A stretch of 61,797 nt of DNA from JAHEFX01 sp964614585 (GTDB lineage Bacteria; Actinomycetota; Acidimicrobiia; Spongiisociales; JAENVV01): the NCBI GenBank assembly GCA_964614585.1, contig CAZTLW010000002.1:1-61797 (forward strand). The letters are read 5' to 3'. The notes below the pieces were generated by a model. It was not told where the DNA came from, ran no database searches, and saw nothing but the letters and a program-made list of their open reading frames with translations. Of this stretch, positions 40,319 through 47,854 are shown in pieces. Every line of letters starts with the position of its first letter. Within the stretch, counting starts at the first letter, position 1. The position numbers were made by a program, and so were the translations under genes.

Positions 40319-41049
40319 ACCGACTCGAGCTCGATGAGCAGCGACGTCTGGTACGGCGGGGCCAGCACCGAGACGAGGAGACCGCCGACGACCGGCACCA
40401 GCGAGAAGACGAAGAGCAGCAAGGTGGCACCGAGGGAGGGCCAGTAGGAACGGCCGACCAACCGGAAACCCTCGCCCAGCGCGGCGAGCACCGGCCGCTC
40501 ATGGGCGTAGACGAGGGCCACGGCGACGAGCACCACCGGGAGGACGAACAGCGAGGCGAGCACCAGGCCGATCGTGAGCAGCACGAAGAGGAGGGCAACC
40601 ACGCCGCCCCCGTCATCGGCGAGGAGGCCGCCGAGCACGGCCAGCCCGCCGAACACGATGGCGACGGCCAGGCCGAAGAGCAGTCCCCAGCCGAGGAGGC
40701 GCAGCGACCCCCACAGGGCGGGCCCGGCATGGGACCCGAGCCGGTCCCAGGGGGTGCCCTCCGGGGGACCGTGGTACGCCGCCCGCACCGAGATCCCGTT
40801 GAGGACGTACAGGACGACCGAGTAGGCGATGGCGAGCAGGAAGAAGACGAGCCCGCCGATCGCCAGGCGGGCCACGTCGACGTCCTCGGGCACCGTGGCG
40901 TCGAACCCGACCGAGAGGCCGAAGAAGCCGAACGCCGCGACGAAGAAGAAGACGATCCCGCCCACGGTGGCGGCGCCGATGAGGACGGCGATCCGCCATT
41001 CCCGCCGCAGCGTGTCGAAGGCCCGATCGATGACGCTACCCACTCGCAT
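40315..41049 (-). CDS. multi-span membrane protein, unknown
   Basis: 244 aa with about five to six hydrophobic segments (IAVLIGAATVGGIVFFFVAA, IGGLVFFLLAIAYSVVLYVL, LLGWGLLFGLAVAIVF, VVALLFVLLTIGLVLASLFV, LGATLLLFVFSLVPVVGGLL). The N terminus VGSVIDRAFDTLRREWRIAV and the FVLPVVLVAVALVYAHERP-type segment resemble glycerophosphodiester phosphodiesterase membrane-domain/DUF975-like proteins. Leaderless: TACGCT 7 nt before the ATG. No assigned substrate. Confidence 0.75.
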   Translation of the reverse strand: MRVGSVIDRAFDTLRREWRIAVLIGAATVGGIVFFFVAAFGFFGLSVGFDATVPEDVDVARLAIGGLVFFLLAIAYSVVLYVLNGISVRAAYHGPPEGTPWDRLGSHAGPALWGSLRLLGWGLLFGLAVAIVFGGLAVLGGLLADDGGGVVALLFVLLTIGLVLASLFVLPVVLVAVALVYAHERPVLAALGEGFRLVGRSYWPSLGATLLLFVFSLVPVVGGLLVSVLAPPYQTSLLIELESV

Positions 41050-41056
41050 GATGGGC

Positions 41057-41086
41057 AGCGTACCGGCCCGCCGGGCGGCGTACCCT
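41057..41086. promoter_or_regulatory. divergent leaderless promoters for 41049(-) and 41095(+)
   Basis: Minus-strand TACGCT (41057-41062) is 7 nt before the ATG at 41049; plus-strand TACCCT (41081-41086) is 8 nt before the ATG at 41095. The pair fills the whole 45-bp spacer. Confidence 0.5.
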
Positions 41087-41094
41087 GCCCCGGC

Positions 41095-41406
41095 ATGTCC
41101 GATCGCACGGTCACGTGGATCCGCCACACGATCGCCGTCGGCTTCGCCGTCGTCGGCCTCGGCGCGGTCGTGGCCACCATCATGGTCGGCCACTGCAGCG
41201 CGTTCGGCGGACGGTGCCCGGCCGAGGCGCCGCCGCTGCTCGACGACGACGTCTTCTGGTTCGCCGCCGCCGGGGCCGCGGTGGCACTCGTCCCGGCCGC
41301 CCTCCTGGTGCAACGATTCGCCGGCCGGGCCGCCGTATCCGTCGGTGCCGCCCTGGCGGGCGCCGGGCTCGTCGGGCTGGTGGCCCGGCTCGCCGTCCTC
41401 GGCTGA
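41095..41406 (+). CDS. 103-aa membrane protein, unknown
   Basis: Three hydrophobic segments: HTIAVGFAVVGLGAVVATIM, FWFAAAGAAVALVPAALLV and VSVGAALAGAGLVGLVARL. Two cysteines in the first loop (GHCSAFGGRC) could form a disulfide on the outside. Divergent to the 244-aa membrane gene, with its own TACCCT promoter. Function not recognised. Confidence 0.65.
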   Translation: MSDRTVTWIRHTIAVGFAVVGLGAVVATIMVGHCSAFGGRCPAEAPPLLDDDVFWFAAAGAAVALVPAALLVQRFAGRAAVSVGAALAGAGLVGLVARLAVLG

Positions 41407-41410
41407 CCCC

Positions 41411-41719
41411 TCAGCCGTTGGCGCGGCTGTACATCTCCATGCCCTGGGAGGGATCCAGCCAGGTCTCGGCGCTGGTCTGGCGGGCCAGGTCGCCGAGGGC
41501 GAAGTTGGCGGCGGCAGCCTGGGCGCTCGGCGGCGAAGCCAGGGTCCCGCCGTTGGCGTGGGTCAGCAGCACGAGGCTGTCGGTCCCGGTCCAGTAGAAG
41601 CGGGAGTCGGCCACCCCGTCCATGGCCCGCATCGCCCGACAGAGGTCGAGGGCGGCGGCGCCCATGGCGTTGCGGTCCGCGGCGTCGCGGCGGTCCCAGC
41701 GTGAGTAGGAGACGGGCAT
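41411..41719 (-). CDS. 102-aa hypothetical protein
   Basis: Soluble protein: VSYSRWDRRDAADRNAMGAA at the N terminus, a central DSRFYWTGTDSLVLLTHANG beta-like part, and ARQTSAETWLDPSQGMEMYS at the end. A GGGGAGGA ribosome binding site precedes the ATG at 41719. It resembles small stand-alone heme- or ligand-binding folds only superficially; I do not recognise it. Convergent, 4 nt after the 103-aa gene. Confidence 0.7.
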   Translation of the reverse strand: MPVSYSRWDRRDAADRNAMGAAALDLCRAMRAMDGVADSRFYWTGTDSLVLLTHANGGTLASPPSAQAAAANFALGDLARQTSAETWLDPSQGMEMYSRANG

Positions 41720-41856
41720 TGGTGGTCCTCCCCGGACATCGGGCCATCGGCGTGCTGCCGATCGGCGATGGGCCACCGTACGACGGCGGCGGGCGCGACG
41801 TCGGACGAACCGGGGGATTTGTCCACGGCGCCCTCGGGAACCACCCAGTCGTGGTC

Positions 41857-42297
41857 CTAGTCGTCGTCCCCCGGCGTCGAGCCGACCACCCGGTCCACGA
41901 CCCGGAAGGCGTAGTCGCGGCGGCTCTCCCCCACCTGCGCCACCAGTCGGTACCCGCCGGCATGGGGGAACCGCGTGTCGATGCCGAGCGCCAGCACGTG
42001 GCGCTGGTCGGCGCCAGGGGGCAGGGCCTCGGGTCGACCGGCCCGGAACCGCGTCTCGACCCGCATGAGGGGCGGGCCGCCGTCCTCGCCCTCGACCCAG
42101 AGCGTGAGTGTGTGCTCCTGCTCGGTCTCGGTCCACGGCACGATCACCGTGGCGGCGATTCCGAAGTGGTTGACGGGGGGCGGCGCCCCCTCCCGGATGC
42201 GACGGTTGGTGACGGTCCAACCACCACCCATCAGGTAGAGCGTCCCGCGGTGCGCCTCGGCGTGGTTCGCCAGCAGCAGGGTCTCGATCGTCGGCAC
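41857..42297 (-). CDS. 146-aa conserved hypothetical protein (DUF6941-like)
   Basis: The N terminus PTIETLLLANHAEAHRGTLY followed by LMGGGWT and NHFGIAATVIVPWTETEQEH is the pattern of small beta-rich proteins annotated DUF6941; the later part has EGEDGGPPLMRVETRFRAGR and YRLVAQVGESRRDYAFRV. GTG start, 4 nt after the GlsB-like gene. Function unknown, cytosolic. Confidence 0.7.
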   Translation of the reverse strand: MPTIETLLLANHAEAHRGTLYLMGGGWTVTNRRIREGAPPPVNHFGIAATVIVPWTETEQEHTLTLWVEGEDGGPPLMRVETRFRAGRPEALPPGADQRHVLALGIDTRFPHAGGYRLVAQVGESRRDYAFRVVDRVVGSTPGDDD

Positions 42298-42301
42298 GGG
42301 C

Positions 42302-42574
42302 CTACGCCGACCGGCGGGAGGTCGGGATGTGGAACGCGGCGACGATGACGACGGCCACCGCCAACTGCACGACGAGGGTCCGCCAGTCGAAGGCCTCGTC
42401 GTGGCCCCAGCCGATGACGTCGGCCACGAAGCCGCCGGCGATGGCGGCGAAGACGCCGATCACGATCGTCCCCTGGGTGGAGAGCGCTTCGCGTCCGGGC
42501 ACCAGGAGTCGAGCGGCGAACCCCACGCCGACACCGATGACGATGCCGATGCCGATGATCAAGAGGACGTCCAT
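42302..42574 (-). CDS. GlsB/YeaQ/YmgE-family stress membrane protein
   Basis: 90 aa with three hydrophobic helices, Gly-rich: IGIGIVIGVGVGFAARLLVP, GTIVIGVFAAIAGGFVADVI and VVQLAVAVVIVAAFHI. The family (transglycosylase-associated) is small membrane proteins linked to stress. Normal leader: TAGCGT at 42602-42607 and a GGGGAG ribosome binding site. The 146-aa gene follows after 4 nt. Confidence 0.85.
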   Translation of the reverse strand: MDVLLIIGIGIVIGVGVGFAARLLVPGREALSTQGTIVIGVFAAIAGGFVADVIGWGHDEAFDWRTLVVQLAVAVVIVAAFHIPTSRRSA

Positions 42575-42601
42575 GCCGTCTCCCCGGGGTCGCTGCCCCT
42601 G

Positions 42602-42626
42602 ACGCTACCCGGCCGCCACGTAGGCT
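42602..42626. promoter_or_regulatory. divergent promoters for GlsB-like(-) and thioesterase(+)
   Basis: Minus-strand TAGCGT (42602-42607), about 27 nt before the GlsB-like ATG with a ribosome binding site; plus-strand TAGGCT (42621-42626) exactly 6 nt before the ATG at 42633 with none. One leadered and one leaderless promoter back to back. Confidence 0.45.
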
Positions 42627-42632
42627 GGCGCC

Positions 42633-43079
42633 ATGGCCGACGACACCGGGGGATGGGCGGTGACCTACGACCGCCGGGCGCGCTTCAGCGACTGCGACGC
42701 CCAGGGCATCGTCTTCAACCCCAACTACCTCGTCTACTGGGACGACACCCTGACCGACTGGTTCGACGCCATCGGGCTGGCCTGGGAGGACTTCGTCGCC
42801 CGCGGCCATGAGATGGTGCTCGCCCGATCCGAGGTGGACTACCGGGGATCGGCCCGGCTCGGCGACACGGTGCGGACCGGGCTGCGACTCGGGCGGGTCG
42901 GGCGCACCTCGCTCGGGTTCGAGATGCGCTCGTGGCGGCCCGACGACGGCACCGTCTTCGTCGAGGGCACGCTCGTGCAGGTGGTGGTGGACGCCGAGAC
43001 CTTCCGGCCGACACCGGTGCCCGAGTGGCTCGTCGAGCTCGCCGCCGCCGCGCAGGCCGACCCCCCGGACCGGGCCTAG
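42633..43079 (+). CDS. acyl-CoA thioesterase, YbgC/FadM 4HBT family
   Basis: 148 aa hotdog protein. FSDCDAQGIVFNPNYLVYWD holds the catalytic Asp of the 4-hydroxybenzoyl-CoA thioesterase motif (DxDxxGxVxNxxY). Followed by VLARSEVDYRGSARLGDTV and TSLGFEMRSW strands. Hydrolyses a short or aromatic acyl-CoA. Its TAG stop is the first half of the -10 of rraA. Confidence 0.88.
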   Translation: MADDTGGWAVTYDRRARFSDCDAQGIVFNPNYLVYWDDTLTDWFDAIGLAWEDFVARGHEMVLARSEVDYRGSARLGDTVRTGLRLGRVGRTSLGFEMRSWRPDDGTVFVEGTLVQVVVDAETFRPTPVPEWLVELAAAAQADPPDRA

Positions 43080-43082
43080 GGT
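43077..43082 (+). promoter_or_regulatory. -10 of rraA inside the thioesterase stop codon
   Basis: TAGGGT; TAG is the stop of the preceding gene and the hexamer is exactly 7 nt before the ATG at 43090. Confidence 0.45.
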
Positions 43083-43089
43083 GCCCGAC

Positions 43090-43587
43090 ATGAGCACCCA
43101 TGACGACACCGGCTGGGCGACCGCCGACATCTGCGACGCCCACCCCCAGGTCCAGGTGGCGGCTCCCATCCTCGGGTCCTTCGGCGGCGCCGCCGCCTTC
43201 GCCGGACCCATCGAGACGGTGGCCTGCTTCGAGGACAACTCGATCGTGCGCGAGACGATCGAGACGCCGGGCAATGGTCGGGTGCTGGTCGTCGACGGCG
43301 GCGGGTCGCTGCGCTGCGCCCTGGTCGGCGACCGGGTCGCCGCCGACGCACTGGAGAACGGCTGGGTCGGCATCGTGGTCAACGGTTGCGTCCGCGACAC
43401 CGACGCCCTCGCCGACCTCGACATCGGCGTGCTCGCCCTGGACGCCCACCCCCGCCGCAGCGAGAAGCGTGGCGAGGGCCGACGCGGCTCAGCGGTCCGA
43501 TTCGCCGGCGTCGAGTTCCGGCCCGGCACCTGGCTGTACGCCGACGGCGACGGGGTCATCGTGGCCGACGTCGCCGTCCACGACTGA
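43090..43587 (+). CDS. rraA: RraA-family protein (4-hydroxy-4-methyl-2-oxoglutarate aldolase / RNase E regulator fold)
   Basis: 165 aa. Characteristic VACFEDNSIVRETIETPG, VLVVDGGGSLRCALVGDR, GWVGIVVNGCVRDTDAL with the Arg-Asp of the active site, and IGVLALDAHPRRSEKRG. Depending on the branch it is an HMG/oxaloacetate aldolase or the RNase E inhibitor; the GDR...VNGxVRD motif supports aldolase activity. The 3' end overlaps the convergent DUF4349 gene by 99 nt. Confidence 0.9.
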   Translation: MSTHDDTGWATADICDAHPQVQVAAPILGSFGGAAAFAGPIETVACFEDNSIVRETIETPGNGRVLVVDGGGSLRCALVGDRVAADALENGWVGIVVNGCVRDTDALADLDIGVLALDAHPRRSEKRGEGRRGSAVRFAGVEFRPGTWLYADGDGVIVADVAVHD

Positions 43588-44856
43588 CGCCCGACGGCGG
43601 GCCGGCCGGAGCAGCCACCACCCGGCGGCGCCGACGGCGGCGATGCCGAGGAACGGCAGCAGCGCACCGGCCGCCACGACCAGCCACTGCCAGACCCGAC
43701 CGAGCACGTCGAGGCTGCCCGCCAGGCCGTCGCCGAAGCCTGGCGGCGTGTCGGGGACGATGGCGGAGACCACGATGCCGCCGGCCGCGTTCACCGGACG
43801 GGCCTCGATCGGCTCGCCGTCGGCATCGACCGGGACGGCGGTCACCCGGGTGCGGCCCTGCAGGGTCCGCTCGACGGTGACGGGCGCCGCCAGCACGATC
43901 GACTGTCCCGGCTCGATGACGCCTTCGGGGTCGCCGAAGACGGCCACGAGGTCGTCGGGTCCGATGCCGAGCACGTCGTCGTCCACCTCGATCGAGGTCA
44001 GCGGCGTGTCGCCGACGTTGGCCACCTCCAGGCAGACCGTGACGTCGGTGCCCCGCTCGACGGTCGGTGCGGTGTCGCCCGGGCAGGCGAGCCCGAGGTC
44101 GTCGGTGCCGGGGTAGCCGGTCACCACGACCGCCACCGCCGGGGCGGCGGCCGCCTCGGTGAAGGTGACGCGGATCGTGGTCAGGGCCACGGCATCGGTC
44201 AGCGTCCGGAGCCGGCCGCGCAGGACCTCGAGGTCGGTCTCCCGCTCGAGGAGTTGGCCTTCGAGGGTGGCGACGTCGTCGATGTCGGCCGCGTCGGCGA
44301 GCAGTGCCCGCAGCCGGGCTACCGAGGCCTCGGCGGTGGCGATCCGACTCTCGAGGTCCACCACCTGCTCGGTGACGTCGTCGGCGTCGACCCGCTGGGA
44401 CCGGACCTCCCCCAGGGCGCCGAGTTCGTCGAGTACCCGTCGGAAGTCGGCGGGGGCCACACGAATCGTGAGGGTGGTCCGGGGCTCGGGGTCGGCGACC
44501 GACTCCTCCCCCACCACCAGCCCCCCGAGTCGCTCGACCGTCCGGATTGCCTCGTCGACCGTGCTCGACACGTCGGCGACGGCCACCGTCACCTCGCCCG
44601 TGTACACGATGTCCCGGCCCTCGGCGAGATCGGCCTCCGATACACCGGGGTCGGCGCCGACTGCCTCGTCCGTGGCGGTACCCGGCGCCGCCGAGCCGTC
44701 GCCGCCCGAGGTCGCCTCGTCGGCGGAACGTCCCGACTCGACACCGGGCACGTCGTCGACCTCGGCTCCGATGGTGCCGAAGGTGCTGTCCAGGGCGCCG
44801 GTGCAGGCCCCGGCGGCCAGTGCCACCACGGCGATGAGCAGGGTGAGTCGTCGCAT
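43489..44856 (-). CDS. DUF4349-family lipoprotein
   Basis: 455 aa. Signal peptide with lipobox (LLIAVVALAAGAC, Cys about residue 18) anchors it to the membrane surface. A DUF4349 domain follows (about 85-250): VYTGEVTVAVADVSSTVDEA, coiled-coil-like DLESRIATAEASVARLRALL and the IRVTFTEA end. Then an Ig-like middle and one C-terminal membrane helix. GAAGGAGA ribosome binding site. Its last 33 codons read antisense through rraA, ending in acidic VGHDDPVAVGVQPGAGPELD. Role unknown. Confidence 0.85.
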   Translation of the reverse strand: MRRLTLLIAVVALAAGACTGALDSTFGTIGAEVDDVPGVESGRSADEATSGGDGSAAPGTATDEAVGADPGVSEADLAEGRDIVYTGEVTVAVADVSSTVDEAIRTVERLGGLVVGEESVADPEPRTTLTIRVAPADFRRVLDELGALGEVRSQRVDADDVTEQVVDLESRIATAEASVARLRALLADAADIDDVATLEGQLLERETDLEVLRGRLRTLTDAVALTTIRVTFTEAAAAPAVAVVVTGYPGTDDLGLACPGDTAPTVERGTDVTVCLEVANVGDTPLTSIEVDDDVLGIGPDDLVAVFGDPEGVIEPGQSIVLAAPVTVERTLQGRTRVTAVPVDADGEPIEARPVNAAGGIVVSAIVPDTPPGFGDGLAGSLDVLGRVWQWLVVAAGALLPFLGIAAVGAAGWWLLRPARRRASVVDGDVGHDDPVAVGVQPGAGPELDAGESDR

Positions 44857-45016
44857 GGGATCTCCTTCCGTCACCGGTGGGACGCCGGCGAAGGCCCGAT
44901 CGGTTCCCGCTGGCGTGGTGCCATGACGAATTCATCCCATCGTCCATTGACCACCGTCGCGGCGCGGCGCGACGATGGGCGGTAACCGATCGGATCGGCG
45001 ACCGGGGAGGTCGGAG

Positions 45017-45547
45017 ATGCAGGCAGTCGTGATCTACGAGTCCATGTTCGGCAACACCCGCGAGATCGCCGAGCGCGTCGCCGAGGCGTTGGCGCCGCGG
45101 ATGGACGTCGTCGTCGAGGAGGTCGGACATGCCCGCCGGTCGCTCGACGAGGATGTCGGCCTCGTCGTCCTCGGTGGGCCGACCCGGGCACTCGGTTCGA
45201 GCCGTCGGTCGGTGGGTGTCTCGTTGCCGGCCACCGATCCGCTCGCACCACTCGGGACCGGGCTGCGGGGGTGGCTGGACGGCTTCGTGGCGGCCGGCGT
45301 GCCCCGGTTCGCCACCTTCGACACCCGGCTCGACCACCCCCGCCGCCCCGGTTCGGCGGCCGAGGCCGCGGCCGGCCGGTTGTGCGAGCTCGGCTTCGGC
45401 CTCGTCGCCGACCCCGAGACGTTCTGGGTCCGCAACACGGTCGGTCCGCTGTGCCCGGACGAGGCCGACCGGGCCCGGCGATGGGGCGACTCGATCGCCG
45501 CGACGGCGACGCTCCCGGCGGCCGACGCCACCCTGGGAGCGCGCTGA
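45017..45547 (+). CDS. flavodoxin-domain protein (copy 1 of a tandem pair)
   Basis: 176 aa. QAVVIYESMFGNTREIAERV is the FMN phosphate-binding T/S-x-T-G-N-T-like loop of flavodoxins; LVVLGGPTRALGSSRRS and the late PRFATFDTRLDHPRR supply the other FMN contacts. Sequence similarity to the next gene is evident along the whole length. GGAGG ribosome binding site. TGA overlaps the ATG of copy 2 (TGATG), so the two are co-translated. Electron acceptor/donor unknown. Confidence 0.88.
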   Translation: MQAVVIYESMFGNTREIAERVAEALAPRMDVVVEEVGHARRSLDEDVGLVVLGGPTRALGSSRRSVGVSLPATDPLAPLGTGLRGWLDGFVAAGVPRFATFDTRLDHPRRPGSAAEAAAGRLCELGFGLVADPETFWVRNTVGPLCPDEADRARRWGDSIAATATLPAADATLGAR

Positions 45548-46068
45548 TGCGAGCGCTCATCGTCTACGAGTCGATGTACGGGAACACCCGGGACGTGGCC
45601 ACGGCCATCGCCGAGGGGGTGGGCCGGGCGGCCGCGGTCGACCTGTCCGAGGTGGGTGCGGCCCCCACGGAGGTCGAGGAGTCGGTCGACCTCGTCGTGG
45701 TCGGCGGACCAACCCACGCGTTCTCGATGAGCCGCGACGGGACCCGGGCCGACGCCGCCAAGAACGAGCCCGACCTCGAGATCGTCTCCTCCTCCATCGG
45801 GATCCGAGAGTGGCTCGACCGGGTCCGGGTGCTCGGATCGCCGGGGTTCGCCACCTTCGACACGAAGGTGATCCGTCCGCGGCTGCCCGGCTCGGCTGCG
45901 GGCGCCGCCCGGAAGCGGGTCCGGCACCTCGGCTTCGAGATGGTCGCCGACCCCGAGTCGTTCTGGGTCGAGGGCGGAGCGGGTCCCCTGACCGCCGGCG
46001 AGATGGAACGAGCGGTGGCGTGGGGCGAATCGGTCGCCCGCGCGGCCATGGGAGCGGCGGTCGACTGA
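45547..46068 (+). CDS. flavodoxin-domain protein (copy 2 of a tandem pair)
   Basis: 173 aa. RALIVYESMYGNTRDVATAI matches copy 1; further VVVGGPTHAFSMSRDGTRAD (with a 10-residue insertion relative to copy 1), GFATFDTKVIRPRLPGSAAG and ADPESFWVEGGAGPL. Tandem duplication with diverged substrate-facing loop (SMSRDGTRAD versus GSSRRSVGVS). Starts one base inside the stop of copy 1. Confidence 0.88.
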   Translation: MRALIVYESMYGNTRDVATAIAEGVGRAAAVDLSEVGAAPTEVEESVDLVVVGGPTHAFSMSRDGTRADAAKNEPDLEIVSSSIGIREWLDRVRVLGSPGFATFDTKVIRPRLPGSAAGAARKRVRHLGFEMVADPESFWVEGGAGPLTAGEMERAVAWGESVARAAMGAAVD

Positions 46069-46096
46069 GTCGGGTGGGTACCGTGACCGCCCGGCC

Positions 46097-47047
46097 ATGG
46101 ACACCCGCCTCCTCCCCCCGACCGACGACGGGCTCGACGCCGCCGCCGACCTGCTGCGCGCCGGCGGCCTCGTGGCCTTCCCCACCGAGACGGTCTACGG
46201 CCTCGGCGCCGACGCGCTCGATGCCGCGGCGGTCGGCCGCGTCTTCGTGGCGAAGGGCCGCCCGGCCGACAACCCCCTCATCGTGCACCTGACCGACGGC
46301 GACGACCTGACGGGGGTGGTGGCCCGAGTCACCCCCCTCGCCGGTCGGCTGGCGGCCGAGTTCTGGCCCGGTCCGCTGACGCTCGTGCTCGAGGCCCATC
46401 CAGACGTCCCGGCCCCCACGACCGCCGGGCTCGACACCGTGGCCGTGCGGGTGCCCGACCACCCCGTGGCCATCGCCTTCCTGGCGGCCGCCGGCGTGCC
46501 GGTGGCGGCACCGTCCGCCAACCGTTCGGGGCGCCCGTCCCCGACCACCGCCGCCCACGTGATGGCCGACCTCGGTGGCCTGATCGAGGCGGTCGTCGAT
46601 GGCGGTCCGTGCACGATCGGCCTCGAGTCGACCGTGGTCGATGCCCGCGGCGATCGGCCGGTCGTGCTGCGCGAAGGCGCCGTCACCCGGGAGGAGCTCG
46701 GCCTCGTGGGTTCGGGCGATGGCGATACCGGTCGCTCCCCCGGCACCCGCCACCGCCACTACCAACCGGCCTGCCGGGTGGAGGTTGCCGAACCGGGCAC
46801 GGCCGCCGCCCGGGCAACGCACCTGGCGATGGGGGGTGAACAGGTCGGGCTCCTCGCCGCCTCGGCGGCGCCGGCGGGCGTGGTCGGGTTGGGACGGTTT
46901 CACGGCGCCGGCGAACTCGCGGCGATGCTGTACGACGCCCTACGGCGGGCCGAGGACGCCGACCTCGACGTGGTCGTGGTGGAGACCGTCACCGAGCGCG
47001 GGGTGGGCCGGGCCGTGATGGATCGCTTGCGACGGGCGGCCGGCTGA
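46097..47047 (+). CDS. tsaC: threonylcarbamoyl-AMP synthase (Sua5/YrdC)
   Basis: 316 aa: YrdC domain (LVAFPTETVYGLGADA, KGRPADNPLIVH, APSANRSGRPSPTTA, IGLESTVVD) plus the Sua5 C-terminal regulatory domain (PGTRHRHYQP then LAASAAPAGVVGLG and a final ERGVGRAVMDRLRRAAG). It makes the threonylcarbamoyl-AMP used for t6A37 in tRNA. The two-domain architecture is the Sua5 type. ATG 28 nt after the flavodoxin pair. Confidence 0.93.
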   Translation: MDTRLLPPTDDGLDAAADLLRAGGLVAFPTETVYGLGADALDAAAVGRVFVAKGRPADNPLIVHLTDGDDLTGVVARVTPLAGRLAAEFWPGPLTLVLEAHPDVPAPTTAGLDTVAVRVPDHPVAIAFLAAAGVPVAAPSANRSGRPSPTTAAHVMADLGGLIEAVVDGGPCTIGLESTVVDARGDRPVVLREGAVTREELGLVGSGDGDTGRSPGTRHRHYQPACRVEVAEPGTAAARATHLAMGGEQVGLLAASAAPAGVVGLGRFHGAGELAAMLYDALRRAEDADLDVVVVETVTERGVGRAVMDRLRRAAG

Positions 47048-47051
47048 GGAC

Positions 47052-47765
47052 TCAGCCACCCAGGTGCACCGCCAGGAAGTCGGCGATCCGCCGCCGGGCG
47101 TCCAGCGCCGACGACTCGTGGTACTCCGAGTTCGAGAAGGCCCCCGCGATCACCGCCCACCGCGGTACCTCGGCCGGGTCGTGGTCGTTCAGGAACGAGT
47201 GGCCGGCCTCGGGGTACTCGCGCACGTCGTAGGGGATGCCGTGGGCGCCGAGCGCCGCAGCCAGCCGCTCCATGTCGATCCGAAGCGAGTCCTTCGCCCC
47301 GTACGAGCCGACGACCGGGCACGACCCGGCCAGCAGGTCCAGGGCGTCCTTGGGCACGGCCCCGTAGTTGACGGACGCGGCGTCGTAGCGGCCGGTCCCG
47401 GCCAGGAGCACGGCGAACCCGCCGCCGAGACAGAATCCGACCACGCCGACCCGGCCGGTCGAGCGGGGATGCCCGGCCAGCCACGCCCGGGTCGCCTCGA
47501 GGGCGTCGAAGACATGGCCCTCCCGAAGGAGGGCCTGGCGCATCGTCTCGAAGAGGCAGCGTGCCCGACCTCCCCAGTGGAAGAGGTCGGGCGCCGCCGC
47601 CAGGAAGCCCTGCGAAGCGAGCCAGTCGGCCTGGTTGCGGAGGTCGGTCGTCATGCCAAGGGCGTCGGACACGACCAGCACGCCGGGGTGGGGGCCGGCG
47701 CCTGTCGGCTCGGCGACGTAGGCGGGCATCGAACCCTTGGGCACGTCGAGGGAGATCTCGAGCAT
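47052..47765 (-). CDS. dienelactone hydrolase family protein
   Basis: 237 aa alpha/beta-hydrolase. The nucleophile is the Cys in VVGFCLGGGFA, the Asp in GAKDS and the His in EAGHSFLNDHDP complete the triad of dienelactone hydrolases, which can act in (chloro)catechol pathways; substrate not proven. The N terminus LEISLDVPKGSMPAYVAEPT and VLVVSDALGMTTDLR is the family pattern. Convergent with Sua5, 4 nt apart. Confidence 0.9.
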   Translation of the reverse strand: MLEISLDVPKGSMPAYVAEPTGAGPHPGVLVVSDALGMTTDLRNQADWLASQGFLAAAPDLFHWGGRARCLFETMRQALLREGHVFDALEATRAWLAGHPRSTGRVGVVGFCLGGGFAVLLAGTGRYDAASVNYGAVPKDALDLLAGSCPVVGSYGAKDSLRIDMERLAAALGAHGIPYDVREYPEAGHSFLNDHDPAEVPRWAVIAGAFSNSEYHESSALDARRRIADFLAVHLGG

Positions 47766-47854
47766 TGGCCCATGATGGTCGCGCCCGGTGTCGGGAACAC
47801 CACCCGAAGCGCACCGCCGGGCATCGCTACGCTCCGCCGCCGGAGGGAGACCCG

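Noticed and set aside
38905..41406. 833-codon open frame on the plus strand spanning several genes
   Set aside because: It runs antisense and out of frame through recognisable genes (septum-formation-like, DUF1353, 244-aa membrane protein); only its last 103 codons, after a -10 and ATG, look real. Long antisense frames are a by-product of high GC.
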